Source of the DNA: Fibrobacter sp.
GTDB taxonomy: Bacteria > Fibrobacterota > Fibrobacteria > Fibrobacterales > Fibrobacteraceae
Direction of reading: 5' to 3'
Length of the DNA: 64,000 nt
Assembly: GCA_024398845.1 (NCBI GenBank)
Contig: JAKSIM010000004.1
Location: forward strand, 1 to 64,000
Shown here: positions 55,104 to 64,000 of the stretch, in pieces
Position numbering within the stretch: position 1 is the first letter of the stretch
How the letters are laid out: each line of letters starts with the position of its first letter
The notes under the pieces: generated by a model
The model's database searches: none
The model's input: the letters and a program-made list of their open reading frames with translations, nothing else
What the model was told of the DNA's origin: nothing
Position numbers and translations under genes: made by a program

Positions 55104-55883
55104 CTACTTACCGAACCACTTGGCCTGGATTTCAGCGAACTTGCCGTCAGCCTGCATAGCCTTGATGGTTTCGTTCACGGCGTCGCGGAGAGCCTGGTCC
55201 TTTTTGCGGAAACCAATGGCGTAGACTTCATCGCTGAGCCCCTCTTCCATCACCACGAAATCCTTGGCGTTCGAAGTAATCCAATACTTCGCGACAATTT
55301 CATCGAGGAACACGGCGTCGACACCACCCTTGTCCAAGTCCATCATAGCGGTCTGGTTGTCATCGAAGGGAACGATTTCCTTGGCGGCCTTGCCCGCGTC
55401 GGAAGCTTCAAGCAACTTCTGGGCGGTAGAGCCGTTCTGCACGGCAATCTTCTTACCGGCAAGTGCCACAAGGTTTGCAAGGGACTTGTCCTTCACGGAG
55501 AAAATCATGCGGTTCTTGAGATACGGGTCGCTCAAGTTCATGGCGGCGGCGCGGGCAGAGTCAACGCTCATTCCGTTCCAGATGCAGTCGATCTTGCCGG
55601 TGTTCAGTTCCTGTTCCTTGGCATCCCAGGAAATCGGCTGGGTCTTGAGCTTCACGCCAAGGCGTGCGCAAACTTCTGCAGCAAGGTCAATGTCAAAGCC
55701 CACAATGTTGTTGTCCTTGTCGCGGAAACCCATCGGCGGGAAGGAATCGTCGAGGCCGAGCACAAATTCGCCGGCGGCCTTCACCTTGTTCAAGGATTCG
55801 TCGGCCTTCGGGGCGTCGGACTTTTGTTCGTTACAGCCGACAAAGAAAGCGGCCAGGGCGATGCATGCAAGAAATTTTTTCAT
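55104..55883 (-). CDS. Polar amino-acid ABC transporter, substrate-binding lipoprotein
   Basis: 259 residues. Lipoprotein signal MKKFLACIALAAFFVGC. The SBP family 3 fold shows FVLGLDDSFPPMGFRDKDN, VGFDIDLAAEVCARLG, IDCIWNGMSV and DAVFLDEIVAKYW. It captures an amino acid outside the inner membrane and hands it to the permease encoded downstream. It is the first gene of the operon. Confidence 0.94.
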   Translation of the reverse strand: MKKFLACIALAAFFVGCNEQKSDAPKADESLNKVKAAGEFVLGLDDSFPPMGFRDKDNNIVGFDIDLAAEVCARLGVKLKTQPISWDAKEQELNTGKIDCIWNGMSVDSARAAAMNLSDPYLKNRMIFSVKDKSLANLVALAGKKIAVQNGSTAQKLLEASDAGKAAKEIVPFDDNQTAMMDLDKGGVDAVFLDEIVAKYWITSNAKDFVVMEEGLSDEVYAIGFRKKDQALRDAVNETIKAMQADGKFAEIQAKWFGK

Positions 55884-55924
55884 TTTGTGTACTCCATTTT
55901 TATCAAACTAAAATGTAGAAAAAA

Positions 55925-55951
55925 AGGTGCGGGAGTATAATCCACGCACCT
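55925..55951 (-). terminator. Terminator of the phosphatase gene
   Basis: On the minus strand AGGTGCG/CGCACCT with a 13-base loop is followed by a T-run. It lies just past the phosphatase stop. Confidence 0.8.
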
Positions 55952-55987
55952 CAAATCTCCTGTCAAAACAGGCCGCTCTAAAAAAAT

Positions 55988-57271
55988 CTAATCGGAAAGC
56001 CGAGATTCCAAGGTCTTGATTTCCGTAGCGTCCAAGCCCAGCTTTTCAAGGTAATTTTCGGTAGCGGCCTGCAAGTCGACTTTTTCAAAATCATCGAATT
56101 CCACCCCCTCGGCAGCATAGGACAAGCGAAGATTTTGCACAATAATCTTTGCGAACCATTCCTTCTGCTCTTCGGTCAGCTTAACCTGTTTGTCATCTTG
56201 AACATTGTAATAGTTGGTGTAAGTCTTGACGTAGTCTTCCTTGATTTCGTCAAGCGAAGCGCCCATCAAGGCTTCGAGAACCGCAGACACGTAGCCCGCG
56301 CGATCCTTGCCCTCGCGGCAATGCACTAAATAAGGTCCCTTCATGGTAATCATGTGGCGGAGTCCCTTTACAAAACCATCCTTAAAGGCACTCGAAGAGA
56401 ATGCCGCCGGGAGTCCCAGGAACAAAACATTTTGCGAGGCATAGTACGAATCGGCAAAACCCTCGTAGCTTTCGGCCCCAGCCTTAGTGTCGGTCAAGTT
56501 CAGGAATACGGCAATATGAGCTTCACGCGCCAGGGAATCTACGTAAGCGCTGCGGCCAAGGCTCGGATCAATCGGGCTTGAAGAACGGTAGAACCGACCC
56601 TCACCCATTCCCGTAGTTTTCACCATACGGAAATTCGCATATTCCGGCACCGTCAAATTCGGATAATTATCAATGGATGTTCCCTGATTCTGCGCTTCAC
56701 GCATTTTGAGGTTTTCTAGGTAACCACCCTTTTCCTTCATCACAATGCGAACCTTAATAGGAAGTTCAATACCGCCATCAATAATGTACGGCGTTGCCGC
56801 GGCTCCCTCGGAATCCTTCGCAATCTTCAGTTGGCGTGTATCACCAAGATCCACACCCACCTGACCGTAGTTAATGGCAAACGTCAAATACTTTTTTCCC
56901 TTCGCCACGCGCAACAGATACTCACCCGACGAGACGTCATCGTAGTTCCCAACCACAGGGGCAACAAAAGTATCGTAGCCCTCCAATTCAATAGAAACAA
57001 CGTCACCATATTCGAACACCTGCAAGAACGAATCCGCAGGCATAGCGAAATTCAAGTGGCCGTAGTTGAGCATATCGGATCCTTCCTCTAAAACGGAAGT
57101 TTCAATTTGAGAAAGACTTGACGCAAATCCACCAAAGCTGTTCTGCTCTTCGGAAACGGCTCCAGCAAAAGGCGAATCGGAATCATTCGTCGATTCCGAG
57201 CATGAGACACAAAAAAGGACAGAGGCACCCAAAAGCACACGTCCCAAGACATTCATTGAAAAAATTTTCAT
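55988..57271 (-). CDS. Secreted tyrosine-phosphatase-like lipoprotein
   Basis: About 427 residues from the ATG at 57271, which has GGAGGGGG upstream. Lipoprotein signal ending VLFCVSC. Residues about 25-180 form an unassigned beta-rich domain. The C-terminal half is a Y_phosphatase3-type domain: FRMVKTTGMGEGRFYRSSSP, NLTDTKAG and the C-x5-R active site LVHCREGKDRAGYVS (about 312-326). Lipid anchoring puts the activity outside the cytoplasm, so the substrate may be a phosphorylated surface protein, sugar or inositol phosphate. Monocistronic. Confidence 0.88.
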   Translation of the reverse strand: MKIFSMNVLGRVLLGASVLFCVSCSESTNDSDSPFAGAVSEEQNSFGGFASSLSQIETSVLEEGSDMLNYGHLNFAMPADSFLQVFEYGDVVSIELEGYDTFVAPVVGNYDDVSSGEYLLRVAKGKKYLTFAINYGQVGVDLGDTRQLKIAKDSEGAAATPYIIDGGIELPIKVRIVMKEKGGYLENLKMREAQNQGTSIDNYPNLTVPEYANFRMVKTTGMGEGRFYRSSSPIDPSLGRSAYVDSLAREAHIAVFLNLTDTKAGAESYEGFADSYYASQNVLFLGLPAAFSSSAFKDGFVKGLRHMITMKGPYLVHCREGKDRAGYVSAVLEALMGASLDEIKEDYVKTYTNYYNVQDDKQVKLTEEQKEWFAKIIVQNLRLSYAAEGVEFDDFEKVDLQAATENYLEKLGLDATEIKTLESRLSD

Positions 57272-57382
57272 GATTAAACCCCCTCCCATAAAATCAGGCT
57301 ATTCCTGAAAATTTTCGGATTATCTCATAAATATATAAAAAAATTCGCAGCACGGCATTTTTTTTAATTGGACCATTGCGGA

Positions 57383-57478
57383 ATGTCAAATACCCGCTAT
57401 AACGAAGAAATGCTGCTTCAAACCGTAAAACTGGTCCTGAAAGGCGACAAGTCTGCCGCAAAAATCGCCAGTTTTTAA
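57383..57478 (+). pseudogene. Remnant of a transposase helix-turn-helix N-terminus
   Basis: A 31-codon frame reads MSNTRYNEEMLLQTVKLVLK then GDKSAAKIASF and stops. This resembles the first helices of IS3-type OrfA or similar HTH_Tnp proteins, and the rest of the transposase is missing. It has no ribosome site. It lies between the phosphatase gene and the sdhB terminator. Confidence 0.55.
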
Positions 57479-57523
57479 GTTGAATTTCAGTGGACGCTAG
57501 TGAACTCACTTAAAAGCAAAACA

Positions 57524-57545
57524 CTCCGCCACTTTTGTGGCGGAG
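57524..57545 (-). terminator. sdhCAB terminator
   Basis: CTCCGCCAC/GTGGCGGAG with a 4-base loop, followed on the minus strand by TGTTTTGCTTTT, shortly past the sdhB stop. Confidence 0.88.
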
Positions 57546-57570
57546 CGTTTATTTGGAAATCCGTTAAGGA

Positions 57571-58347
57571 TTAGTCCTTTCCGTACACCTTTTCGGCGTA
57601 GGTGGCAGTAGCCATGAGGTATTCGCGGTTCATCTTGGCGATGTAATCGACGGTGATACCCTTCGGGCAGGCAGCCTGGCATTCGTAAAGGTTCGTGCAG
57701 TTGCCGAAGCCTTCCTTGTCCATCTGTGCGACCATGGCAAGCACGCGCTTCTTTGCTTCGACCTTGCCCTGCGGGAGGAAGCTCAGGTGAGCGACCTTGG
57801 CAGAAACGAAGAGCATAGCGGAAGCGTTCTTACATGCAGCGACGCAAGCACCGCAACCAATGCAAGCGGCAGCGTCGAAGGCGCGGTCGGCATCAGCCTT
57901 GGGAACCGGAATCACGGATGCTTCAGGAGCAGCACCGGTGTTGACGGAAACGAAGCCGCCAGCCTGGATAATGCGGTCGAATGCGCTGCGGTCAACGGCG
58001 CAGTCACGGATGACCGGGAATGCAGAAGCACGCCACGGTTCGATGACGATGGTGTCGCCATCCTTGAACTTGCGCATGTGAAGCTGGCAGGTAGTCGTTG
58101 CATGGTCAGGACCGTGCGGCATACCGTTGATGACGAGAGAGCACATACCGCAAATGCCTTCGCGGCAGTCGTGGTCGAAAGCGAAGCCTTCCTTGCCCTG
58201 CTTCATCTGTTCTTCGTTCACAATGTCCAACATTTCGAGGAAGGACATGTCCGGAGATACATCGTTGATCTTGACAGTTTCGAATTGACCCTTGGTCTTG
58301 GCATCCTTCTGACGCCAAATCTTCAAAGTTAAATTGAGTCCGGCCAT
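57571..58347 (-). CDS. sdhB: Succinate dehydrogenase/fumarate reductase iron-sulfur subunit
   Basis: Carries electrons between the flavin subunit and the membrane cytochrome. 258 residues. The [2Fe-2S] ligands are in [17 protein letters not shown]. The C-terminal [4Fe-4S] and [3Fe-4S] sites are in [15 protein letters not shown] and [15 protein letters not shown]. Its start overlaps the sdhA stop by one base. In a succinate producer the complex probably works mainly as fumarate reductase. Confidence 0.95.
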   Translation of the reverse strand: MAGLNLTLKIWRQKDAKTKGQFETVKINDVSPDMSFLEMLDIVNEEQMKQGKEGFAFDHDCREGICGMCSLVINGMPHGPDHATTTCQLHMRKFKDGDTIVIEPWRASAFPVIRDCAVDRSAFDRIIQAGGFVSVNTGAAPEASVIPVPKADADRAFDAAACIGCGACVAACKNASAMLFVSAKVAHLSFLPQGKVEAKKRVLAMVAQMDKEGFGNCTNLYECQAACPKGITVDYIAKMNREYLMATATYAEKVYGKD

Positions 58348-60260
58348 TATTTGTAGCTCCTAGTAACGAGGTGGACGTTATCAAATGTGAGAGGTTCCTT
58401 GGAAAGTTCCGGTGCGACACCGTCGCCCTTGTATTCCCAAGCACCGACGTAGCAGAAGTTTTCATCATCACGCTTTGCTTCGCCTTCTTCGGTCTGGCTT
58501 TCTTCACGGAAGTGACCGCCGCAAGATTCTTCACGGTGGAGGGCGTCGAGGGTGAGGACTTCTGCGAATTCGAGGAAGTCAGCCAGACGGCCGGCACGTT
58601 CCAGGTTCTGGTTGAAGGAACCTTCGGAGCCGACGACGTTGACGTTGTGCCAGAATTCGTCGCGGAGAGCAGGAATCTTTTCGAGGGCAGTCTTAAGACC
58701 GGCTTCGTTACGAGCCATGCCCACGTATTCCCACATGATGTTACCGAGTTCACGATGGATGTCGTTCACAGTGCGATGACCCTTGATGCTGAGGAGCTTC
58801 TGGATCTTTTCAGCAGTCTGTTTCTTGCAGTCTTCGAAGGCCGGATCGGATTCGGAAACCTTTTCGAGCTTCGTGCCGGCGAAGTAGCCGCCGATGGTGA
58901 ACGGAATCACGAAGTAGCCGTCGGAGAGGCCCTGCATAAGAGCAGAAGCGCCGAGGCGGTTTGCACCGTGGTCAGAGAAGTTTGCTTCACCGAGGACGAA
59001 GCAGCCCGGGATGGTGGACATCAAATCGTAGTCAACCCACAGACCACCCATGGTGTAGTGGATTGCCGGGAAGATGCGCATCGGGACCTTGTACGGGTCT
59101 TCGTCGGTGATCTTTTCGTACATCTGGAAGAGGTTGCCGTACTTGGCGGAAACGCCTGCAACGCCCATGCGTTCGATAGCATCGGCGAAGTCAAGGTACA
59201 CAGCCTGCTTGGTGTTACCCACGCCGAGGCCAGCATCGCAAACCTGCTTGGCGTTACGGGAAGCCACGTCACGCGGGACGAGGTTACCGAAGCTCGGGTA
59301 CTTTTCTTCGAGGTAGTAGTAACGATCTTCTTCCGGGATCTGGTCCGGAGAGCGGGTATCGCCCACCTTCTTCGGGACCCAAATACGACCGTCGTTACGG
59401 AGGGATTCACTCATAAGAGTGAGCTTGGACTGCAGGTCGCCATGACGCGGAATGCAAGTCGGGTGAATTTGTGTGTAGCACGGGTTTGCAAAGAGGGCGC
59501 CCTTCTTGTATGCACGGAAGGCAGCCGTCACGTTGGAACCCTGAGCGTTGGTGGAAAGGTAGTAGACGTTACCGTAACCGCCGGTGCAAAGGCATACTGC
59601 GTCACCCACGTGGCTTTCGAGTTCGCCAGTGATGAGGTTACGGACGATGATACCGCGAGCCTTGCCGTCAACAACGACGAGGTCCATCATTTCGCGGCGG
59701 GGGAACATCTTGACCTTACCGGCGGCAACCTGGCGCATAAGAGCCTGGTAGGCACCGAGCAAGAGCTGCTGACCCGTCTGACCACGAGCGTAGAACGTAC
59801 GGGACACCTGGGTACCACCGAAGGAGCGGTTGTCGAGGAGGCCACCGTATTCGCGGCCGAACGGAACGCCCTGGGCCACGCACTGGTCGATGATGAGGTT
59901 GGAGTTTTCGGCCAAGCGGTGAACGTTGGCTTCGCGAGCGCGGAAGTCACCACCCTTGACGGTATCGTAGAAAAGACGGTAGACGGAGTCGCCATCGTTC
60001 TTGTAACCCTTGGCAGCGTTGATACCGCCCTGGGCAGCGATGGAGTGAGCACGACGCGGGCTATCCTGAATGCAGAAGCTCTTGACGTTGTAGCCAAGTT
60101 CTGCAAGGGAGGCTGCAGCGGATGCACCGGCAAGGCCAGTACCCACGACGAGAACCGTGAACTTACGCTTGTTGGTCGGGTTCACGAGCTTGAGTTCAAA
60201 CTTATGCTTGGTCCACTTTTCAGAAATCGAACCACCGGGGATTTTAGAATCAAGAATCAT
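58347..60260 (-). CDS. sdhA: Succinate dehydrogenase/fumarate reductase flavoprotein subunit
   Basis: Holds the FAD and dicarboxylate site. 637 residues, the long form seen with b-type single-cytochrome complexes. [20 protein letters not shown] binds FAD, and [17 protein letters not shown] contains the flavinylation His. [39 protein letters not shown] and the substrate loop [10 protein letters not shown] are family features. It sits 11 bp after sdhC. Confidence 0.96.
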   Translation of the reverse strand: MILDSKIPGGSISEKWTKHKFELKLVNPTNKRKFTVLVVGTGLAGASAAASLAELGYNVKSFCIQDSPRRAHSIAAQGGINAAKGYKNDGDSVYRLFYDTVKGGDFRAREANVHRLAENSNLIIDQCVAQGVPFGREYGGLLDNRSFGGTQVSRTFYARGQTGQQLLLGAYQALMRQVAAGKVKMFPRREMMDLVVVDGKARGIIVRNLITGELESHVGDAVCLCTGGYGNVYYLSTNAQGSNVTAAFRAYKKGALFANPCYTQIHPTCIPRHGDLQSKLTLMSESLRNDGRIWVPKKVGDTRSPDQIPEEDRYYYLEEKYPSFGNLVPRDVASRNAKQVCDAGLGVGNTKQAVYLDFADAIERMGVAGVSAKYGNLFQMYEKITDEDPYKVPMRIFPAIHYTMGGLWVDYDLMSTIPGCFVLGEANFSDHGANRLGASALMQGLSDGYFVIPFTIGGYFAGTKLEKVSESDPAFEDCKKQTAEKIQKLLSIKGHRTVNDIHRELGNIMWEYVGMARNEAGLKTALEKIPALRDEFWHNVNVVGSEGSFNQNLERAGRLADFLEFAEVLTLDALHREESCGGHFREESQTEEGEAKRDDENFCYVGAWEYKGDGVAPELSKEPLTFDNVHLVTRSYK

Positions 60261-60271
60261 TAGTGGTCTCC

Positions 60272-61123
60272 TTAGTCAATATTGAAAGAAACTTGAACTT
60301 CGCCAACGGACGGAATGACGAAGGCGGCCTTTTCAGCAGCGGCCTTCTGCTGCTGTTGCTGTTCGTACTGCGGCTGGAGAGCGCGGGACTTTTCGATGAG
60401 TTCCTGCGTAGCCGGCTGGTTAGCCAGGTAGAAGGCGGCAACGGCGGTGACGCCAAAGCCGAGAGCGATAATAACACTGTAGACAATGCCACAGATGTCG
60501 ATAATCGGGGTCCACTTCTGGTGGGCAATACCCATGGTCTGGAAGGCAGATGCGATAGCGTGGAACAAGTGCATACCAACGACGAACATGCTAATGACGT
60601 AGAAGGCGGCCCAAGCCGGCTGAGCAAACATCTGGATCGTGGTGAGCCACATGTCGCGGACAATTTCACCTTCGGCATTCACATAGAGGTAGTGTTCGCC
60701 GAACTTGAGCATCATGAGATGCTGGACGAGGAAAGCGACAACGAAGAGGCCAGACCAAATCATGGTGAACGTTGCAAAAGTCTTCTTACCCTTGCGAGCA
60801 TTGACTTCGTAACCGACATCGCCACGAGCCTTCTTGTTTTCGAGCTTAAGCGTCACTGCGAGGAAGATGTGCAGTGCGAATGCAGCCACGAGCACCAGTT
60901 CGATGAGGTAAATCAGCTTTACCGGGAAGTGGAGCGGGTTGAAGCTCGTCAAGAACTGCGTGTAGGCGTTGTATGAAGCCTGAGCAGAAGCCTGATCAAA
61001 GTTCAAGAGTTGGAAGTTACCACACATGTGGCCAAGAACGAACAGGGCGAGGAACGCACCTGTGCATCCCATGATCTGCTTCTTACCGATGGAAGAAGTA
61101 AGATACTTGATGATCCATTGCAT
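60272..61123 (-). CDS. sdhC: Succinate dehydrogenase/fumarate reductase cytochrome b subunit
   Basis: Membrane anchor and quinone/haem-binding subunit. 283 residues with five membrane helices. [14 protein letters not shown] and [19 protein letters not shown] in the first half and [15 protein letters not shown] later supply haem-ligand His residues, as in the b558 single-subunit type. The C-terminal ~45 residues are a Gln/Ala-rich extension. First gene of the sdhCAB operon; 45 bp separate it from ndk upstream. Confidence 0.93.
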   Translation of the reverse strand: MQWIIKYLTSSIGKKQIMGCTGAFLALFVLGHMCGNFQLLNFDQASAQASYNAYTQFLTSFNPLHFPVKLIYLIELVLVAAFALHIFLAVTLKLENKKARGDVGYEVNARKGKKTFATFTMIWSGLFVVAFLVQHLMMLKFGEHYLYVNAEGEIVRDMWLTTIQMFAQPAWAAFYVISMFVVGMHLFHAIASAFQTMGIAHQKWTPIIDICGIVYSVIIALGFGVTAVAAFYLANQPATQELIEKSRALQPQYEQQQQQKAAAEKAAFVIPSVGEVQVSFNID

Positions 61124-61168
61124 TTTGAGTTTATCTCCTTGAGAGGGGTCTTTTTTGTTTGTTAAAAC

Positions 61169-61621
61169 TTAGAGAACGCAGCAAGCCTTGAGAGACGGCA
61201 TTTCGTAAGCGTAGCGTTCTTCCTTCTTGAACCAGAAGTCGAGCTCGCGTTCGGCAGAAGCCGGACTATCAGAGCTGTGGACGACGTTTTCGGTCATGGA
61301 AGGGGCAAAATCGTAGCGAAGGGTACCGGGTTCCGCCTTAGCTGGATTGGTGGCACCGTTAATAGCGCGAACCTTTGCAATAGCATTTTCACCACCGAGA
61401 CAGAGCATCACGGACGGGCCTTTGGTCATGTAGGCTTCAAGTTCCGGGAAGAACGGCTTCTCGACGTGTTCGGCATAAAAACCACGAGCGTCGGCAGACG
61501 TCATCTGGTGCATCTTGACTGCGCAGACGGAGAGGCCTGCGCTGATGTAACGATCGATAATACGACCAACCAAACCAGACTTCACTGCATTCGGCTTGAT
61601 CATTGCAAATGTCATTTCCAT
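61169..61621 (-). CDS. ndk: Nucleoside diphosphate kinase
   Basis: Transfers phosphate between nucleoside di- and triphosphates. About 150 residues from the ATG at 61621, with AAGG 11 bp upstream; a GTG at 61633 is less likely. TFAMIKPNAVKSGLVGRI begins the fold. INGATNPAKAEPGTLRYDFA and NVVHSSDSPASAERELDFWF (with catalytic His) are standard. It ends in a short Cys-containing tail. It lies directly upstream of sdhC on the same strand. Confidence 0.96.
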   Translation of the reverse strand: MEMTFAMIKPNAVKSGLVGRIIDRYISAGLSVCAVKMHQMTSADARGFYAEHVEKPFFPELEAYMTKGPSVMLCLGGENAIAKVRAINGATNPAKAEPGTLRYDFAPSMTENVVHSSDSPASAERELDFWFKKEERYAYEMPSLKACCVL

Positions 61622-61671
61622 TATTAGTACCACCTTTTTGTGAGTGTGTGTGAAATATAGTAAGGATTTAA

Positions 61672-61780
61672 CGATTAGTGGTTGGTGGTTAGTGGTTAGT
61701 GATTAGAATTTCGGGAAAGTTCTGCACCTTCATTCTCTGTTTACTAACCACTGTTTACCAACCACTTTAATCACTCTTCC
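61672..61780. repeat. GGTTAGT-type heptamer repeats in inverted arrangement
   Basis: 61674-61707 reads ATTAGTG, GTTGGTG, GTTAGTG, GTTAGTG and ATTAG in series. About 40 bp on, TTACTAACCACTG and TTACCAACCACT give the reverse complement. The block fills the gap between the PpiC-type gene and ndk and reaches the PpiC gene's stop. A shorter copy follows hisI at 35359. Confidence 0.75.
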
Positions 61781-63840
61781 GAGATTTTTTTCATGAGGTC
61801 GTCGGCAAGTTTTCCGTTACTCTTGATGTTCTCGACTAGCCAGTCCACCGATTCCTTGAGTTCGCTCTTAGGATATTTCTGCTGGAATTCCTCAAGAACT
61901 TCCAGAGCCTCGTCCGAACGTTTAAGATTTTCGTCCAAAATGAAGCCTCGACTGAACAAGGCCTTCTCGGCATTCGGGTGATCCGGATACATTCGGTAGA
62001 ACGCATGATATTCACCCTGAGCCTTCTCGTAATCCTCATCGGTTTCGCCCAGCATTTGCGCAATCTGGAACGTGGCCCACGCAAACAGGCTATCCTGCTC
62101 CGGATACAGGTTACGCAAGCGTTCCAACTTACCAACGGCCAAACTGACGAGTCTCATCTTGTAAAGAGAGTCCGCGGACTTCACCAAATTTTCAGGAGTT
62201 TGTCCGTAAAAATCAAAATTCAAACTATCACGATACAAAGCAATCTTCGCTTCCTTCCAAGCGTCTGCGTAATAGCGATCCATGCGGGACTTACGATAAT
62301 CCGTAAGATTCCTCATTATTGCCGACAAGTGAGCTCTCTTTTCTGAAAGGTTGCTCTTGCTATTATAGCTACGATAATACATCCAATTTTCCAAATTTTT
62401 TGGATAAGTCATGTAATCGTAAATATCATTTCGAGCGGTGCTGAAGTTACGCACCGTAGGGTTCAGCGGATCGCCCCCACTTTCAAACAAGGTCCTCAAG
62501 GAATCTTCCGTAAAGCCCTTGGCCTCCATTTCAAAATCCTTGTACATATCACAAACATAATCGCGATGACCTTGACGAACAAGAGCCAAATATTCCCAGC
62601 TCTTATCGAGTTTATTCGCCCTGGCCTCAGCAGCAAAAGCAGCCCCCTCCATAAGCATATCTACAATGCGTTCGCGATTTTCGTTACTCGGAGTCACATT
62701 CGGGTTCATCTTGTATAAGCCCCACACATCGCGTTCGCGGACCACCGGTTCGCCATTCATGCTGGCAAGCACAAAGTTGGAATCCAAATCGTAATTAACC
62801 GCCTTTACCGCAGTTTCGACACTCTTCTTAGCGCGGTCAAACGATTTCTGTTCAGCCGGCACCTGCTCGGCAAGATAGAACACATGGTAAGCATTTTGAG
62901 AGGACTTTAAAATCGGAGAGACACTACCGGCAGGTTTCCCCTCAAAAACATGGAACAAGCCATTGACCATGCCAATGCCATACGGCAAAGCGTAATCCTT
63001 TTTGACTTTACCCACAAAACCACCATGGGCAGCCGTTTCCTGATTTTCACTGAACTTAGATGCTAGCGCCATAAATGCAGCGGAATCCTGAGGAAGCTTA
63101 GTCATTTTCTTCGCTAGTTTAGCGGAATCCGCCGACTGAATATGGTAAACGACCATGGCAGGAACAGTCATAAACTCGGACTGGTGAGCATCGTAGTAGG
63201 CTTTCAAGTCGGGCTCAGGAATCGGCTCCTTTTTAATGTTGTACTTTTCAATAAGTTCCTTACCCTTATATTTGGCCCAGGAATGCTTAACTTCGTTTAT
63301 AAAAGCAGTATCGGCACTAGCCGTATCGGCATTCTGGAACTGAGCAAGCCTGTTACGCTTAAAGACCATTAAAGAATCCGCATTTGAAGCCAAGTACATG
63401 CGAAACGCAATGCTCGGGCGCAATTCCATAAACGACTTCATGGAATCGCTAGCAAAATCACTTTGATGCCCCTGATAGTAGTTTCTCAGCTGTTCGTCAG
63501 AGAACATCATATTGCCCATCGAGAAAAAACGCTGGTAGGCAATCATTAAATAACGTGTTTCAAGAAGAGCGAATTCTTCCTGCCACTTTTTTTCTATTTC
63601 AGGGTACTTCGATAGGGCCAAGGAAGTAAGCGCGGCCTTCGAAAAAGCCTTTTGGACTTCATCCCTATATGCCGGAGAACGATCCCAATCGCGCTGGCCT
63701 AGAGCAATAAAATCCAAATCGGCTTGGTACAAATTTTCGGAACCGATTCGAGCCACTAATTCATCCTTAGGCCCGACGCCATTACAGGCAGAAAAGAACA
63801 TGGAAGCTAAAGAAAGCGAGAGAAGTGCTTTTAATTTCAT
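61771..63840 (-). CDS. PpiC/SurA-type peptidyl-prolyl isomerase lipoprotein
   Basis: About 689 residues from the ATG at 63840, which has GAGGATTTA upstream. Lipoprotein signal MKLKALLSLSLASMFFSAC. A SurA-like N-terminal helical region is followed by a parvulin domain (about 220-335) with VVYHIQSADSA, FSENQETAAHGGFVG and GSVSPILKSSQNAYHVF. The C-terminal ~200 residues are helical repeats (LGETDEDYEKAQGEYHAFYR, YPDHPNAEKALFSRG) of TPR type. Probably a periplasmic foldase for outer-membrane or surface proteins. Confidence 0.9.
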   Translation of the reverse strand: MKLKALLSLSLASMFFSACNGVGPKDELVARIGSENLYQADLDFIALGQRDWDRSPAYRDEVQKAFSKAALTSLALSKYPEIEKKWQEEFALLETRYLMIAYQRFFSMGNMMFSDEQLRNYYQGHQSDFASDSMKSFMELRPSIAFRMYLASNADSLMVFKRNRLAQFQNADTASADTAFINEVKHSWAKYKGKELIEKYNIKKEPIPEPDLKAYYDAHQSEFMTVPAMVVYHIQSADSAKLAKKMTKLPQDSAAFMALASKFSENQETAAHGGFVGKVKKDYALPYGIGMVNGLFHVFEGKPAGSVSPILKSSQNAYHVFYLAEQVPAEQKSFDRAKKSVETAVKAVNYDLDSNFVLASMNGEPVVRERDVWGLYKMNPNVTPSNENRERIVDMLMEGAAFAAEARANKLDKSWEYLALVRQGHRDYVCDMYKDFEMEAKGFTEDSLRTLFESGGDPLNPTVRNFSTARNDIYDYMTYPKNLENWMYYRSYNSKSNLSEKRAHLSAIMRNLTDYRKSRMDRYYADAWKEAKIALYRDSLNFDFYGQTPENLVKSADSLYKMRLVSLAVGKLERLRNLYPEQDSLFAWATFQIAQMLGETDEDYEKAQGEYHAFYRMYPDHPNAEKALFSRGFILDENLKRSDEALEVLEEFQQKYPKSELKESVDWLVENIKSNGKLADDLMKKISEE

Positions 63841-64000
63841 TAAATCCTCGAAAATCTGCATCAAATATATAAAACGAACTACACACACATCGCGATTCAG
63901 GCAGATGTTTCAAGAGTTTTCCGTACGGTAAGCGAAAACGCAAACAAAAATTTACAATCGTTTGCAAATTCCATACCTTTTTCACCGTAACTTTTTTGTA

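Noticed and set aside
58371-60263. 630-residue plus-strand open frame opposite sdhA
   Set aside because: It is an antisense shadow of the GC-rich sdhA gene, with no family-like motifs.

Overview
The window looks like a chromosome segment from a Fibrobacter-type rumen or gut anaerobe. Four things suggest this. A secreted GH43/CBM6 arabinan-active enzyme carries a C-terminal sorting-like tail. A three-gene succinate dehydrogenase/fumarate reductase fits succinate production. An MqnE gene indicates menaquinone synthesis by the futalosine route. There are many small lipoproteins of no obvious family. The genus call is inference; no rRNA or tRNA gene is visible to confirm it.

Layout. (1) 1-1110 is the 3' part of guaA. 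(2) 1116-26919 is an AT-richer accessory island bounded by two copies of one 303-bp direct repeat (1116-1418 and 26617-26919). From the guaA side it holds a Tn7-like transposition operon (TnsA-, TnsB-, TnsC- and TniQ-like proteins, 1620-6336) and a tyrosine recombinase (6464-7525). A coiled-coil protein (7574-9274) and a small unknown gene (9425-9805) follow. Next is a minus-strand operon hsdM-hsdS-hsdR plus two GIY-YIG proteins (9900-17555). Divergent from it is a pair made of a free M41-type protease domain and a protein with an RxxxxH (HEPN-like) motif (17696-19204). The rest is a primase-like protein with an elaborate RNA leader (19522-21604), a PD-(D/E)XK-like nuclease, an ArdC-like antirestriction protein, a DUF3800 protein and a HipA-like kinase. 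(3) 27046-29485 has a UPF0340 gene, a truncated metallo-beta-lactamase and a lipoprotein gene broken by an amber codon in its signal peptide. (4) 29699-64000 is ordinary chromosome: proA, GH43, a FIST-GGDEF sensor, hisI, tilS-ftsH-folP-cdaA, envelope and lipoprotein genes, a dihydroorotate dehydrogenase, an M20 peptidase, a sirtuin, mqnE, an NfeD/FloA pair, an amino-acid ABC transporter, a secreted tyrosine phosphatase, sdhCAB, ndk and a PpiC foldase.

How it fits together. The island reads as a Tn7-like element with defence cargo, parked just downstream of guaA in the same relative orientation Tn7 takes at glmS (anchor gene 3' end, then tnsA). The long perfect direct repeat is not what a Tn7-type insertion leaves (a 5-bp duplication), so the tyrosine recombinase, homologous recombination or an older element may have taken part. 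The repeat itself is mostly a degenerate array with a 12-bp period (consensus near GGTTGCAAA) wrapped around a transcription terminator.

The least explained signals are the 12-bp array repeat, the guaA-linked Tn7-like module with its very short TnsA, the loop-to-Shine-Dalgarno pairing upstream of the primase-like gene, and the protease/HEPN-like pair beside the restriction operon.
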